Source: Hypericum androsaemum | Lineage: Eukaryota; Streptophyta; Magnoliopsida; Malpighiales; Hypericaceae | Assembly (NCBI GenBank): GCA_963995505.1 | Contig: OZ023198.1 | Location: 2,046,001-2,110,000 of the forward strand | Reading direction: 5' to 3' | DNA: 64,000 nucleotides | In this document: one piece after another, positions 11,965 through 22,843 of the stretch | How the letters are laid out: the number at the start of each line of letters is the position of its first letter | How positions within the stretch are numbered: position 1 is the stretch's first letter | Program-made: the position numbers and the translations under genes | The notes under the pieces: model-generated | The model's database searches: none | Told to the model about the DNA's origin: nothing | Seen by the model: only the letters and a program-made list of their open reading frames with translations

Positions 11965-13185
11965 TTATATTTATCAAATAGATTAATCTTGTTACACATT
12001 GTTATTCGGGATGTTCTCCGGTTGAAAAGAAAATTCGCGGTGATGCGAAATTCATCCCAGCCTTGTGTAATAAGGTTCTCTTCTTTTGGGGTGAATATGT
12101 ATCATAAGACTGTGAAGAAGCAATAATTGATTATCACTGTTATGAAGCAATAATTGATTTTTTTTTCTTCTAAAAAAAGGGAAGATTTTTCTTTTGGGAG
12201 TAAAAGAGAAATGCAGGGAGAATTAATGTCACCTCAAAAAAACCCCGAGGACAAGATAGAAAAAATTATAATTCCACTTACTCATAGTTTAGTCGATTTG
12301 TATATTGTATTGTAGTTTAAAAATGTTCAAACGATTAACGAATGACAGCCTATTATTTTGAACAATTTTTTTGATAAAAATATCCTTAATTATCATTAAA
12401 ATAAAAATTTAAAAATAAATCACAAAATATGAAAAAATTGCGAGAGAGGAGAAGAGTTTTTTCACAATTTTTTGATTTAAAAAAAATTAAAACCAATTTA
12501 TTTCTAACTATACCTGGGATATTTTTGTACAAAAATTTGTTCAAATAGTGGAGTGAGGTGTCCAAACTTCACGTTACTAATCTTTATTATCCCCAAATTT
12601 TTTTATCTAAAAGCTGCAAAGAAGATTCCACCCCACAAATAATAATTGGCCAAGTCCCAACAACTATTGCATAACTAGTCATGTCAATTACAGTAGCAGC
12701 ATCTGTGCAACTATTCCTCCTGGCTTTCTCTCTCTCCATCTCTCTTACAAATCTCTATGCAACTTGCAAGAGGAGGGAAGCCAAGATAAAAGTAACTGTA
12801 AAAACAGAATTTATAACCGTAACTACAAACCACACACAAGAAAGTCCCTAAATATACGGTACTCGACATGGGCAGCTAGAAACTTGAAAAGAAACTTGGG
12901 CTTGAAATTTTGTCCATATGGTAGGTTGGTGATCGGGGTTAGGAAAGATTTTTCCCGGCTCGAATATAATTTTCAATTCGTGCATAGTGATGTAATCTGC
13001 AAAAAAAGGACGAATAATTAGCACCTAAAAGAATAAAGCGGAAATGGCACATATGTACTGTAATTTTGAGACAATATTCATAATGGGTTATTTATTGTGT
13101 AGTAATAATTATTAGGTGACCACTCGAAAAATAACTATTATGTGTGAGCAGGACATGAAGTCGCACCAAGTGGTGGTTGTAGGTA
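11965..13185. other. AT-rich spacer 3' of the bHLH gene
   Basis: No conserved frame seen. The last few hundred bases (about 12900-13185) should contain the 3' untranslated region of the minus-strand bHLH gene. Confidence 0.5.
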
Positions 13186-15335
13186 TTATATTGATGGAAG
13201 GTACTCAAGTTGTTGCTGAACCAAAGATGGATTAAGAAATCTTTGTCTTTGCTCCTCCAAATCCCACAACAGACAGAGAGTGTCCTGAAAATGATGTATT
13301 TGTCATTGTTAGACCAAATGGGCTTCCTACATTTTTTATAATTGTGATCATAATGTATGGACTGATAATTTACCTGAGAAAAGTTAATTGGCCTTTGCCC
13401 TTGAAGCAATTGTGACAAGGAACTATCCACGAGGGGGTAGTTAATAGCAGTTGCGAAGGTGGCGGCCGCAGGAGTGCTGGCAACGGACGCGGTGGTGGTC
13501 GTGGCGGTGGTGGCATTTGCATCAACAAAAGTTGTTGTCTGGGTTGGGCTACATTGTTGCATAGGTGACAATGAGGGTGATCCCATGTTACTTGGTCTCT
13601 ATACCACAAGCAAACATTTATAGCATTGTTAATAAATCATAAAAACCTTATAGTAAAATTGACTTTATTGTGTGTTATTTTATCTTCTCACCTCTGGAAG
13701 AACCATGAATGCACATGGGTCCATTCCAAATTCAAAGAACAAGGGATTGAAAGATGCAAGCTTCATGGAGAGGAACTGGGAATCCACCAAACAGAGTTAA
13801 TTGATTTAGAACAAACAAGAAAAGGACTTGCAAGTACTAATGTGAAATGGGCAGGTCCCAAAATGTAAAAAAGATGGTCTTATGTACCTCTACTTGATTC
13901 TGTAGGGACTGCACATAATTGATAATCTCATCCAACATGAGGGCCTTTCCATTCACCTAATTTGAAGACAAGTCCACATGAACCTGTCAGTTAAACACTA
14001 TATATTTTCCGGAACGGTAGAAATTTAATTCCAAATCAAAGAGTTACATCATAATACGAAAATTGCTCCGTGCTAAACACGTATATATTTAGCAATCAAA
14101 TTTCAAAAAAAGAAAAACAAAACAAAAAAGGAGAGAGGCTGCAAAATAACTGCACTTTATTTAATTTTATTATTTAGTTACCTTGTCACAGCCAGGAACA
14201 AGTTGCTGCAATATCTTCATCCTCTCACTGATTTTCTCTCTTCTCACCTAGAAAACCAAAGAGAGGATTAATTAGTAGAATTATTTTAATTGCGTGGGTA
14301 ATCTGGTAATTTGGCATGCTAATCTGGAAGTTGGCAACTTCTATTTTGGAGGAAGGACATAGTAATTAATAATAATAATAATAGATACCCTTTCTGCAAG
14401 GCTGTGGCTGTCTGTTGCTTGGCCCCTCCTAGCTCTTACGTGGATATATCCAGTTGGAGGATCCTGAGCGGGGATTTTCTTCTGGTTTTTTTTCTCAGGT
14501 TTGCCCTTATTCTCCTCTTCTTTGACCTCCCCATTGCCTTTCTTCTGCCTCTTGCTTCTTCCATCCCTACTACCCTGTTTGGAAATCACCACAAAACCAT
14601 CCAAAACAATCAGCAAGCACTGTTAGATACCAAAAAAATCCCTACATACCAGCCTAGCCTTTGTGCGGTCTAGTTCAAGTGGTAAAGAATATGTTTTAGA
14701 AAACGAGGCCGATCCGAAATTTCTCCCTTCTTCTAGGTCAATCAGTCTGATCGAATTTTGGACAATTCGTACAAACCCTGTATAATCTCTTAAAAAATAA
14801 AAATGGCCCACTCTTTGGACAATTAATGGTCAGATCGATTAGACCATAGATCAAATTGCAATTTTTTTTAACCATGGTAAAGAGTTCACAATACTACAAT
14901 TGGAGTGGAACATCTATCTATCATTGAAAAAAGCACAAATCATAGAATCACCTTAATCACCTTTGGTTGAACAGAGTCCAAGGATGACCCACTAGAGTTC
15001 TTCCTCTTCTTGTCCATGGGAGGAGGAACTTGCTCCCCATTTTCAGGCTTATCCACTACAGTAGAGGATTGGTCAGTGACATTATTGCTTTGCAACAGTT
15101 TTTCCTTGGTCATAGAATCAGCTGGTCCATTAACAACATCATCACCAACACTTAAGAGACTTGTTTTAGAGCTCTCATCAAGTTGGCTGCTCATCAAGAA
15201 CCCTTCCTCCTCCTCCACCTCCATCATGAAGCCACCACCTGAAGGGAAATTCAAGTTCTTGGCCATGTTTTGCAAGAGGGCTGATGATGGGTCAAGGAGA
15301 AAAGGGGTCATGTGTTGGTATCCAAAGGCTGCCAT
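13186..15335 (-). CDS. bHLH transcription factor (bHLH137-like)
   Basis: A nuclear transcription factor of 370 residues in seven exons, all joined in phase 0: 15335-14952, 14574-14389, 14247-14182, 13956-13888, 13775-13692, 13598-13374 and 13284-13186 (stop TAA). The basic region '[15 protein letters not shown]' carries His185, Glu189 and Arg193, the H-E-R pattern that in this family specifies binding to G-box (CACGTG) E-boxes. The loop and second helix are spread over exons 3-4 ('LVPGCDKV', '[20 protein letters not shown]') and end in 'FLSMKL', the signature of the plant subgroup containing CIB, BEE and bHLH137 proteins. The conserved extensions '[15 protein letters not shown]' before and the short C-terminal [12 protein letters not shown] motif fit bHLH137 best. 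The first 128 residues hold an acidic stretch. The family usually acts in growth and light or hormone responses; that is inference here. Two start-proximal ATGs exist; the first in-frame one after the TATA box is used. Confidence 0.93.
14661..14806 (+). mobile_element. SINE-like tRNA-derived insertion in bHLH intron 1 (degenerate)
   Basis: The text 'tagttcaagtgg' (about 14671) fits the Pol III box A consensus, and a weak box B-like 'ggccgatcc' follows about 35 bases later. The segment ends with an A-rich run (about 14793-14805). No target duplication was found, so this is tentative. Confidence 0.3.
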
Positions 15336-15454
15336 TTCAAGACCAGAGGAAATTAGAAGGGTCTCTCTCTCTATTGTTTGTTTGGTTTCTGAGCACAGAA
15401 GTTGCAGTCAAAGGAAAGTGGGTCTCTGTGTTATGAACTAAAGAGGCCCCCTTC

Positions 15455-15462
15455 TATATATA
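15455..15462 (-). promoter_or_regulatory. TATA box of the bHLH gene
   Basis: On the minus strand TATATATA lies about 120 bases upstream of the bHLH start codon, a normal distance for a core promoter plus a roughly 90-base leader. No other element in this region is as good a match. Confidence 0.6.
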
Positions 15463-16550
15463 ATGTTCAGGAAATAGATTTAAAAATAAAATAAAACATT
15501 TCATGCATATAAAGGGATTCTGTTCATTTGACTGGTCCAATCTCTCTCAATCAATCTTTTTTGGCTCTCACTAGAACCTCTAATATAATAAATGCTACCA
15601 GAAATTAAATTTAGTTGTGTTATGTTTCATTAAGAGATTTGATTTTTTTTTAGTAGATTAGGTTTGATTTTTTTCTATCATCATCTAGTCCGATATTATA
15701 TCTACAGAATGATTAATTCAGAGTCCAAGCTTGACGATTCTATTTAGTAGTGATTCTCATAATAATATATTTACATTCACGAATTTTGAAGCTAAAGTTT
15801 TGTTAAAATAATTCAAGTAATTTATCACTTAAACTAACTCATAACTCATAAATTAGTTTCAGTAATAATGAGTTGAAGAAGAAGCACTTTTTTGGTATTT
15901 TAGGAGTTATCTATATATTATGGGTTAATAATACATTTACTTATTTAAAAAATAACAAAAATAAGCTATGAAAAAGTAGAACATGATTTTTTTTATTTTT
16001 TATTATAAGAATTTTCATATCCTACACAAATTCTCAATGGTCACGAATCTCATTAAATCAATTGACTCTGATACCAATAGGTATGTGAATCTTCCGTATT
16101 TATAAACACATCTAAAACACTTGTGAGTTCCTATTTGAGAGTTCCTATTTGAGGTTCTCCCCAACATATATGATATAGGTTTTCTTTCTTTAGTTTAAGT
16201 TTCCTCCAAAAAATAATGACCTCTGATGATTTTAATTTATTTCTCAAACAAGTACTCGGTGATTCAGATGGGTGACATTGATCTTGCGACGAGTCTGCTA
16301 TATAATGATGGGCCATTGACAGTCAACCTCCTTCACTTTTTCACTTAACATCCCGTACTTCTGCCACTGTCAAAAAAATGATACCTCTTTTGAATTGCTT
16401 TTCGGTTTGGGTGAATGGGAGCTTTGACCCATAAAAAGAATCAGAATCTAATTATCACATTTTCGTTGAAACTTAGATTAGGAAATTATAGGGTAACAAT
16501 AATACACAATACATAACATTTATTACAAAAACCCTAAGACATGAAAAATT
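15463..16550. other. bHLH upstream region and AT-rich spacer
   Basis: Contains the upstream regulatory DNA of the bHLH gene. Apart from a small local duplication of 'gagttcctatttga' (16125-16151) I see no features. Confidence 0.5.
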
Positions 16551-17417
16551 TGTTGGGAAAGTTTTGAATGAAAATTCAAGCAAGGCCCAAAGTAGGAGGT
16601 CCAAAAGAGAAATGGAAAGTGCAATCCCACATTGGAAAGTGGCACTAACATTTCCTAGTTTATAAGGAGAAACTCCTTGTTGACTAGGAAATAAGTTGAC
16701 CACCTGGAGGAAAAGCCAACTCGGACTGCGACGCATGGCGCATTGGACGCAGATCGCAATGGGCGCTTTGTGGCGCACATGCGCATCGTCGCGAGGAGCT
16801 GGAGGAGCCTTAAGTATTTTGCCCGAGTCCGGAGAAAGCTGCGCAGCTACCGAAGTGACGAGGAGCTGCGAGCACCTTCCAGGATGGCCACCGAAGAGGC
16901 ACGAAGGGCTGGAATATCCGGGAGACTTCTAGAAGGCCGAAGAGTTGCGAGATCCCTCGCGAAAGGGCGTCAGCACAGTCTGGGCGCGCCTGGAAGGATC
17001 CAAAAGCCACCGAAGGGCCACAAGTGCAGCCAGCCAGCCTGCTGGCCGAACGGACGCGTCCCTTCGGGGTGGCTGCTTCCCTGCCTCCTTAGCCTATAAA
17101 TAGGCCTGCCCCTTGCCATTTATCTCATCCCAGCAGCAAGTGCATTCTCCATAGCATTGTTGTCTTCTTCTCTCCCTCGTTCTTCACTTACAAGTCCGTC
17201 CGAAAGTTCTGGGTATATAAGAGTTCGCCCGAAAGTTTCGAGATACGTGTGCAACGTTCTTGGAAATGCCCTAACAATCATTATATCTTGGGGACGATTG
17301 CCGTAGCCCGTACCACACTGAAATATACGGGGCAATCTCGTCTTACAGAAAAAGTGTCCAACACTTGCCTCGACTGCCGTAGATCCTAATCAAGTACACC
17401 ACCTCCGACAAATAACA
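16551..17417 (+). mobile_element. 5' LTR of the copia element
   Basis: 867 bp, TGTTGGG...AATAACA. The TATA box tataaata is at 17095-17102, giving an expected RNA start near 17125. The LTR is clearly richer in GC than the flanks. It lacks the GCACGA-rich block present in the 3' LTR. Confidence 0.93.
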
Positions 17418-17445
17418 ATCGTAAGACGAGATCGTGTACTTGAAG
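17418..17445 (+). other. Primer-binding region of the copia element, complementary to its own LTR
   Basis: The bases after the 5' LTR do not match the usual TGGTATCAGAGC complement of initiator-methionine tRNA. Instead 17421-17432 (gtaagacgagat) is the exact reverse complement of 17335-17346 inside the LTR, and with the 3' LTR version the match grows to 13 bases (cgtaagacgagat, 17420-17432). The gag start codon follows at 17446. The function is unknown; see findings. Confidence 0.6.
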
Positions 17446-20400
17446 ATGGCATCGTCAAGCACCGTACCAATGCCAACGGTCCCGGGAACTGTCCACGCCG
17501 AAAGGCTGGCCAAGGTCAACGGTACTGAGTTCAAGAGGTGGCAACAGAAGATGACGTTCTATCTGACCACGCTCAACCTAGTTCGGTTCCTAAAAGAGGA
17601 AGTACCGAAGATAGCGGAAAATGAGACGGATCAACAGAAGATCAACGCTCTCGACGCGTGGAGTCACAGCGACTTCCTGTGCCAGAACTATGTCCTGAAT
17701 GGACTAGACGACATGCTCTACAATGTCTACGCGGAAGCCAAGACCGCTAAGGAGCTGTGGAGTTCACTCGAGAAGAAGTACAAAATGGAGGATGCCGGGA
17801 CGAAGAAATTCATCGTCGGACGATTCCTCGACTTTAAGATGGTGGACTCCAAGAAGGTCATCGACCAAGTGCAGGAGTTGCAGTTGATCCTTCACGAGAT
17901 CCAGGCCGAAGGGATGCAACTCAGCGAATCCTTCCAAGTAGCTGCGATGATCGAGAAGCTCCCCCCGCTCTGGAAAGACTTCAAGAGCTACCTCAAGCAC
18001 AAAAGGAAGGACATGGGCCTAGAAGACCTGATCGTGAGACTTAGGATCGAGGAAGACAACCGAAAGTCCGAAGTCAAGCAAGGCAAGGCCATCTCTGAGA
18101 CCACCGTGCACTTCGCCGAGGGAAAAGGTGGCAAGAAGAGGAAGAAGTCCGGGGATAAGTAGGAGAAGCAAGAGCCCAAGAAGAAAAAGAACAAGAAGAT
18201 CAAGGGCGACTGCTACAACTGCAGCAAACCCGGACACATGGCTAAGGACTGTCGCCAGCCGAAGAAGGACGACCAAGGAAAGGCTAACCTGGCTGAAGAC
18301 TTATCCCAGATGGATCTGTCTGCCGTGGTGTTTGAAGCCAACCTGGTGGACAATCCGAGAGAGTAGTTCGTGGACACAGGAGCTACCTGCCACATCTGCT
18401 CGGACAAGGAGATATTCTCGAGCTATATCCCGATCATCGGCCGAAAGTTGTTCGTGGGAAACTCCGCAACGTCCAAGATCGTCGGTCTGGGTAAGGTGGT
18501 CCTGAAGCTGACCTCAGAAAAGGAGCTGACCCTCAAGGATGTGCTGCATGTCCCGGACATCCGCAAGAACTTAGTTTCCGGCTCACTGTTAAGCAAAGCC
18601 AGTTTTAAGCTTGTATTTGAGGCTGATAAGTTTGTACTGACCAAAGTGGGTCAATTCATAGGAAAGGGTTATTTAGAAAAGGGGCTGTTTAAGATGAATG
18701 TAATAACTGTACATCGCACCTTTAACAGTAAAAATAAAGTTAACGCTTCTTCTTACTTGATCGATTGTTCTAATTTATGGCATGGTAGATTAGGACACGT
18801 AAATTTAAACTCGCTAAGAAAGTTAGTAAGTTTAAATTTATTACCGAATCTAGACTTCAACCCATCCATAAATGTGAAGTATGTGTGGAGGCTAAAATGA
18901 CCAAAGCACCTTTCCATTCGGTGGAAAGAAGTACTACGCCTTTAGAGTTAATTCATACAGACACTTGCGATATGAAACACGTGCAAACTAAAGGTGGGAA
19001 GAAATATTTCATCACGTTTATCGATGATTGCACGAGATACTGTTACGTATATCTCCTAAAGGGCAAAGACGAAGTTCTTGATGCCTTTAAGAGATATAAG
19101 AATGAGGTTGAAAATCAACTCAGCGTGAAAATCAAAATGATCCGAAGTGATCGAGGGGGAGAATATATAGCTCCGTTTAATGAACTCTGTCAAGAACATG
19201 GCATTATTCATCAGACGACTGCTCCATACTCACCTCAATCGAATGGCGTAGCTGAACGCAAAAATCAAACTCTTAAGGAGATGATGAACGCTATGTTGAT
19301 TAGCTCGGGCTTACCCTAGAATATGTGGGGGGAAGCTGTGCTCTTAGCTAACCACATTCTAAACAAGTTGCCACACAAGAAAAGGGATAAAACCCCATAT
19401 GAACTATGGAAAGGAAGGAAGCCTTCCTACGGTTACCTTAAAGTGTGGGGGTGCCTAGCAAAGGTCGAAGTACCTAAGCCTAAGAGAATAGGACCCAAGA
19501 CCATTGATTGCATCTTTATCGGATATGCGCAAAATAGTAGTGCTTATCGATTTTTGGTGCATAAATTTGAAAACCCTGAGATAAATGTGGGAATGGTCAT
19601 AGAATCAAGGAACGCAACGTTCTTTGAGAATAGCTTTCCTAATAAGGAAAGAAAGGAAGGAATTCCAAAGAAAAGGGCTCACGAGACTACGCAAGGGTCA
19701 AATCAGAAAGATGATAAACCTAGACGTAGTAAACGGATAAAGGTAACCAAATCTTTTGGTCCAGATTATCTAACATATGCGTTAGAAGATGAACCCAGGA
19801 CAATCCAAGAGGCATTGTCCAGTCCAGATGCTCCTCTCTGGAAGGAAGCTATCAATAGTGAGATAGAATCCATTATGCAAAACCACACGTGGGAAATCGT
19901 GGATCTCCCACCGGGCTATAAACCCTTGGGATGCAGGTGGATCCTAAAAAGGAAATACAAAGCTGATGGATCAATCGACAAATACAAAGCTCGATTGGTA
20001 GCTAATGGGTTCAAACAGAAGGAGGGATATGATTTCTTTGACACGTATTCACCGGTCACAAGAATCACATCAATTAGAGTACTCATAGCTGTTGCGGCAC
20101 TCTATAACCTCGAGATCCACCAAATGGACGTAAAAACAGCTTTCCTAAATGGAGAACTAGAAGAGGACATATACATGGAGCAACCTGAAGGGTTTGTGGC
20201 TCCCGGTCAAGAGCATAAAGTGTGTCGGCTAGTCAAGTCACTATACGGGCTAAAACAAGCGCCAAAACAGTGGCACGAGAAATTTGACAGAACAATGCTG
20301 TCGAATGGATTTAAGATCAATGAGTGCAATAAATGTGTTTACATTAAGGGCACACCTGAAGCTTACGTAATTGTATGTCTCTACGTAGATGACTTACTAA

Positions 20401-21332
20401 TTATGGGAAGCAATAAAGAGGTTATTGTGAAAACTAAGAACATGTTAAAGAACCACTTTGACATGAAAGATATGGGTCTGGCAGACGTCATACTAGGAAT
20501 AAAAATCTCTAGGAAAGCTGACGAAATTATCTTGATGCAATCCCACTACGTGGAAAGCGTACTCAAGAAATTTGAAGCTTTTGACAAACCTCCAATTAAG
20601 ACTCCAGTAGATTTGAATCTACACTTAGCCAAGAATCAAGGAGACCCAGTATCTCAACTGAGGTATGCGCAGATTATCGGGAGCTTGATGTATTTAACAA
20701 ACTACACACGTCCCGATATTACGTACTCAGTGAGTAAGCTTAGTACATTCACAAGTAATCCAGGGAAAGATCACTGGCTAGCTCTGGAAAGGGTTTTACG
20801 GTATTTAAAATATACCATAAACCATGGCATACATTATGCTAAATATCCAGCTGTATTAGAAGGATACAGTGATGCAAACTGGATATCAGACACTAAGGAC
20901 TCCAAATTCACGAGTGGATACGTATTCACCATAGGAGGAGGAGCTGTGTCTTGGAAGTCCTCTAAACAAACGTGCATAGCTCGATCCACCATGGAGTTGG
21001 AGTTTATAGCACTAGACAAAGCTGGGAAAGAAGCTGAATGGCTTAGAAACTTCCTAGAGGATATTCCGTGCTGGAGCAAACCGGTGTCTCCCGTATTGAT
21101 ACATTGTGATAGCATGTCTGCAATTGGGAGAGCACAAAGTACAATGTACAACGAAAAGTCTCGACATATCTGTCGGAGATACAATACCGTTAGACAGTTG
21201 ATCTCTAGTGGGGTGATCACCATTAATTACGTAAAGTCCAAGGACAACTTAGCTGATCCTTTTACGAAAGGAATCAATAGAGATCAAATGTACAACGCAG
21301 TAAGGGGAATGGGATTAAAATTCACACACTAA
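17446..21332 (+). pseudogene. copia gag-pol coding region with three TAG stops and a frameshift
   Basis: The gag part starts at ATG 17446, stops at TAG 18160-18162, and continues in frame to a CCHC zinc knuckle (C-x2-C-x4-H-x4-C, 18211-18252). A second TAG (18364-18366) lies just before the protease motif DTGA (18373). Integrase begins with the 'WHGRLGH' zinc-binding part (about 18778); a frameshift follows near 18840-18866. The integrase core has 'DRGGEY' and 'VAERKNQ'; a third TAG is at 19317-19319. The reverse transcriptase frame is open from 19323 and carries YVDD (20382-20393); RNase H has 'YSDANW' and ends at 21332. All domains are otherwise well conserved, which suggests recent inactivation. 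The element would have copied its RNA in cytoplasmic particles. Confidence 0.93.
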
Positions 21333-21875
21333 AAAACGTCCATAACGGTAACTCAACCATGATGAGTGGAGATCCCATAAACTTGGTTCAATGAGACAAC
21401 TAAGCTATGGAGGGTTCAGTTAATCACCTGGAACCTATCTCATTCTCAGAAGCTGCCCAGGTATTAACTTGCAGAGGTGTGGTAAGGTTAAGCATTACGC
21501 TTTTAATGATTCCTTTACCTTGATAAAGGTAGAGTATGGTAGGATATTCCTGATAGGAGATCACATATGTAAGTGTGAAGTGAGGCCGCTTCAAATAGAA
21601 AAAATACTTATGAATCCAAGAAATGGTCCATGGCCGAAACGAACACAACGTGAGAACCCAAATATACTAGGGTTATTATTGTGTAAATGTTATTGTCTTG
21701 GTTTACGCCAAAAGCTGACGGTTCAAGACATCACGTTCACCGAGCAGCGAGTAAATTTGATAATATGTTACTAGAGAAGGTTCAAAGCCGCGAGCTACCT
21801 GTCTCGATGCAATAATAACACGTCAGAACTTTCGATTAGAGTTTCCATGCATTAATCATCATTCATGTGGGGGAT
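21333..21875 (+). other. Noncoding 3' region of the copia element
   Basis: 543 bases between the pol stop and the 3' LTR. No extra frame with recognisable domains is seen. It ends in the polypurine tract used for plus-strand DNA priming. Confidence 0.7.
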
Positions 21876-22838
21876 TGTTGGGAAAGTTTTGAATAAAAAT
21901 TCAAGCAAAGCCTAAAGTGGGAGGCCCAAAAGGGAAATGGAAAGTGCAATCCCACATTGGAAAGTGGCACCAACATTTCCTAGTTTATAAGGAGAAACTC
22001 CTTGTTGACTAGGAAATAAGTTGACCACCTGAAGGAAAAGCCAACTCGGACCGCGACGAGGATGGTTCGTAGCACCATCCGAGCACGAGCACGAGCACGC
22101 GCACGAGCACGCGCTCGCGCACGAGCACGCGCGTGTTCATGTGTGCATGGCGCATTGGACGCAGGTCGCAATGGGCGCTTTGTGGCGCACTTGGCACGTG
22201 CGTATCGTCGCGAGGAGCTGGAGGAGCCTTAAGTATTTTGCCCGGGTCCGGAGAAAGCTGCGCAGCTACCGAAGTGACGAGGAGCTGCGAGCACCTTCCA
22301 GGATGGCCACCAAAGAGGCACGAAGGGCTGGAATGTCCAGGAGACTTCCAGAAGGTCGAAGAGTTGCGAGATCCCTCGCAAAAGGGCGCCAGCACAGTCT
22401 GGGCGAGCCTGGAAGAATCCAGAAGCCACCGAAGGGCCACGAGCACAGCCAGCCAGCCGTCTGGCCGAACGGACGCGTCTCTTCGGGGTGGCTGCTTTCC
22501 TGCCTCCTCCAGCCTATAAATAGGCCTGCCCCCTTGCCATTTATCTCATCCCAGCGGCAAGTGCATTCTCCATAGCATTATTGTCTTCTTCTCTCCCCCG
22601 TTCTTCACTTACATGTCCGTCCGAAAGTTCTGGGTATATAAGGATTCGCCCGAAAGTTTCGAGATACGTGTGCAACGTTCTTGGAAATGCCCTAACAGTC
22701 GTTGTATCTTGGGGACGATTGTCGTAGCCCGTACTGCACTGAAATATACGGGGCAATCTCGTCTTACGGAGAAAGTGTCCAACACTTGCCTCGACTGCCG
22801 TAGATCCTAATCAAGTACACCACCTCCGACAAATAACA
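21876..22838 (+). mobile_element. 3' LTR of the copia element
   Basis: 963 bp, about 96 bp longer than the 5' LTR. The extra length is mainly a block at about 22062-22150 rich in gagcac/gcgcac repeats, plus a few extra bases near 22190-22202. Outside these blocks the two LTRs are nearly identical, including the TATA box (22515-22522). Confidence 0.93.
22081..22136 (+). repeat. GAGCAC-type imperfect microsatellite in the 3' LTR only
   Basis: Imperfect hexamer repeats (gagcac, gcgcac, gcgctc). The corresponding position in the 5' LTR (near 16730) goes directly from 'gcgacg' to 'catggcgcattgg'. Either the 3' LTR expanded or the 5' LTR lost the block. Confidence 0.8.
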
Positions 22839-22843
22839 AAATT

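Larger units (their letters stand above)
16551..22838 (+). mobile_element. Complete Ty1-copia retrotransposon, coding region mutated
   Basis: A full element of 6288 bp: 5' LTR, gag-pol region, noncoding 3' region, polypurine tract (gtgggggat, 21868-21875) and 3' LTR. It is flanked by a perfect 5-bp target duplication, aaatt at 16546-16550 and 22839-22843. Both LTRs start TGTTGGGAAAG and end AAATAACA. Domain order gag, protease, integrase, reverse transcriptase, RNase H is the Copia (Pseudoviridae) order. Three in-frame TAG codons and one frameshift break the single long frame, so this copy cannot make its proteins in one translation product. Confidence 0.95.

Noticed and set aside
13370..13609. 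79-codon alternative frame over bHLH exon 6
   Set aside because: It is the shadow of exon 6 in another frame. The frame joined by good splice sites continues the bHLH137-like C-terminus.
16743..17099. Open frames of 60-140 codons inside both copia LTRs
   Set aside because: They lie in the GC-rich LTR, have no recognisable domain, and are not needed to explain an LTR. Few stops are expected at this base composition.
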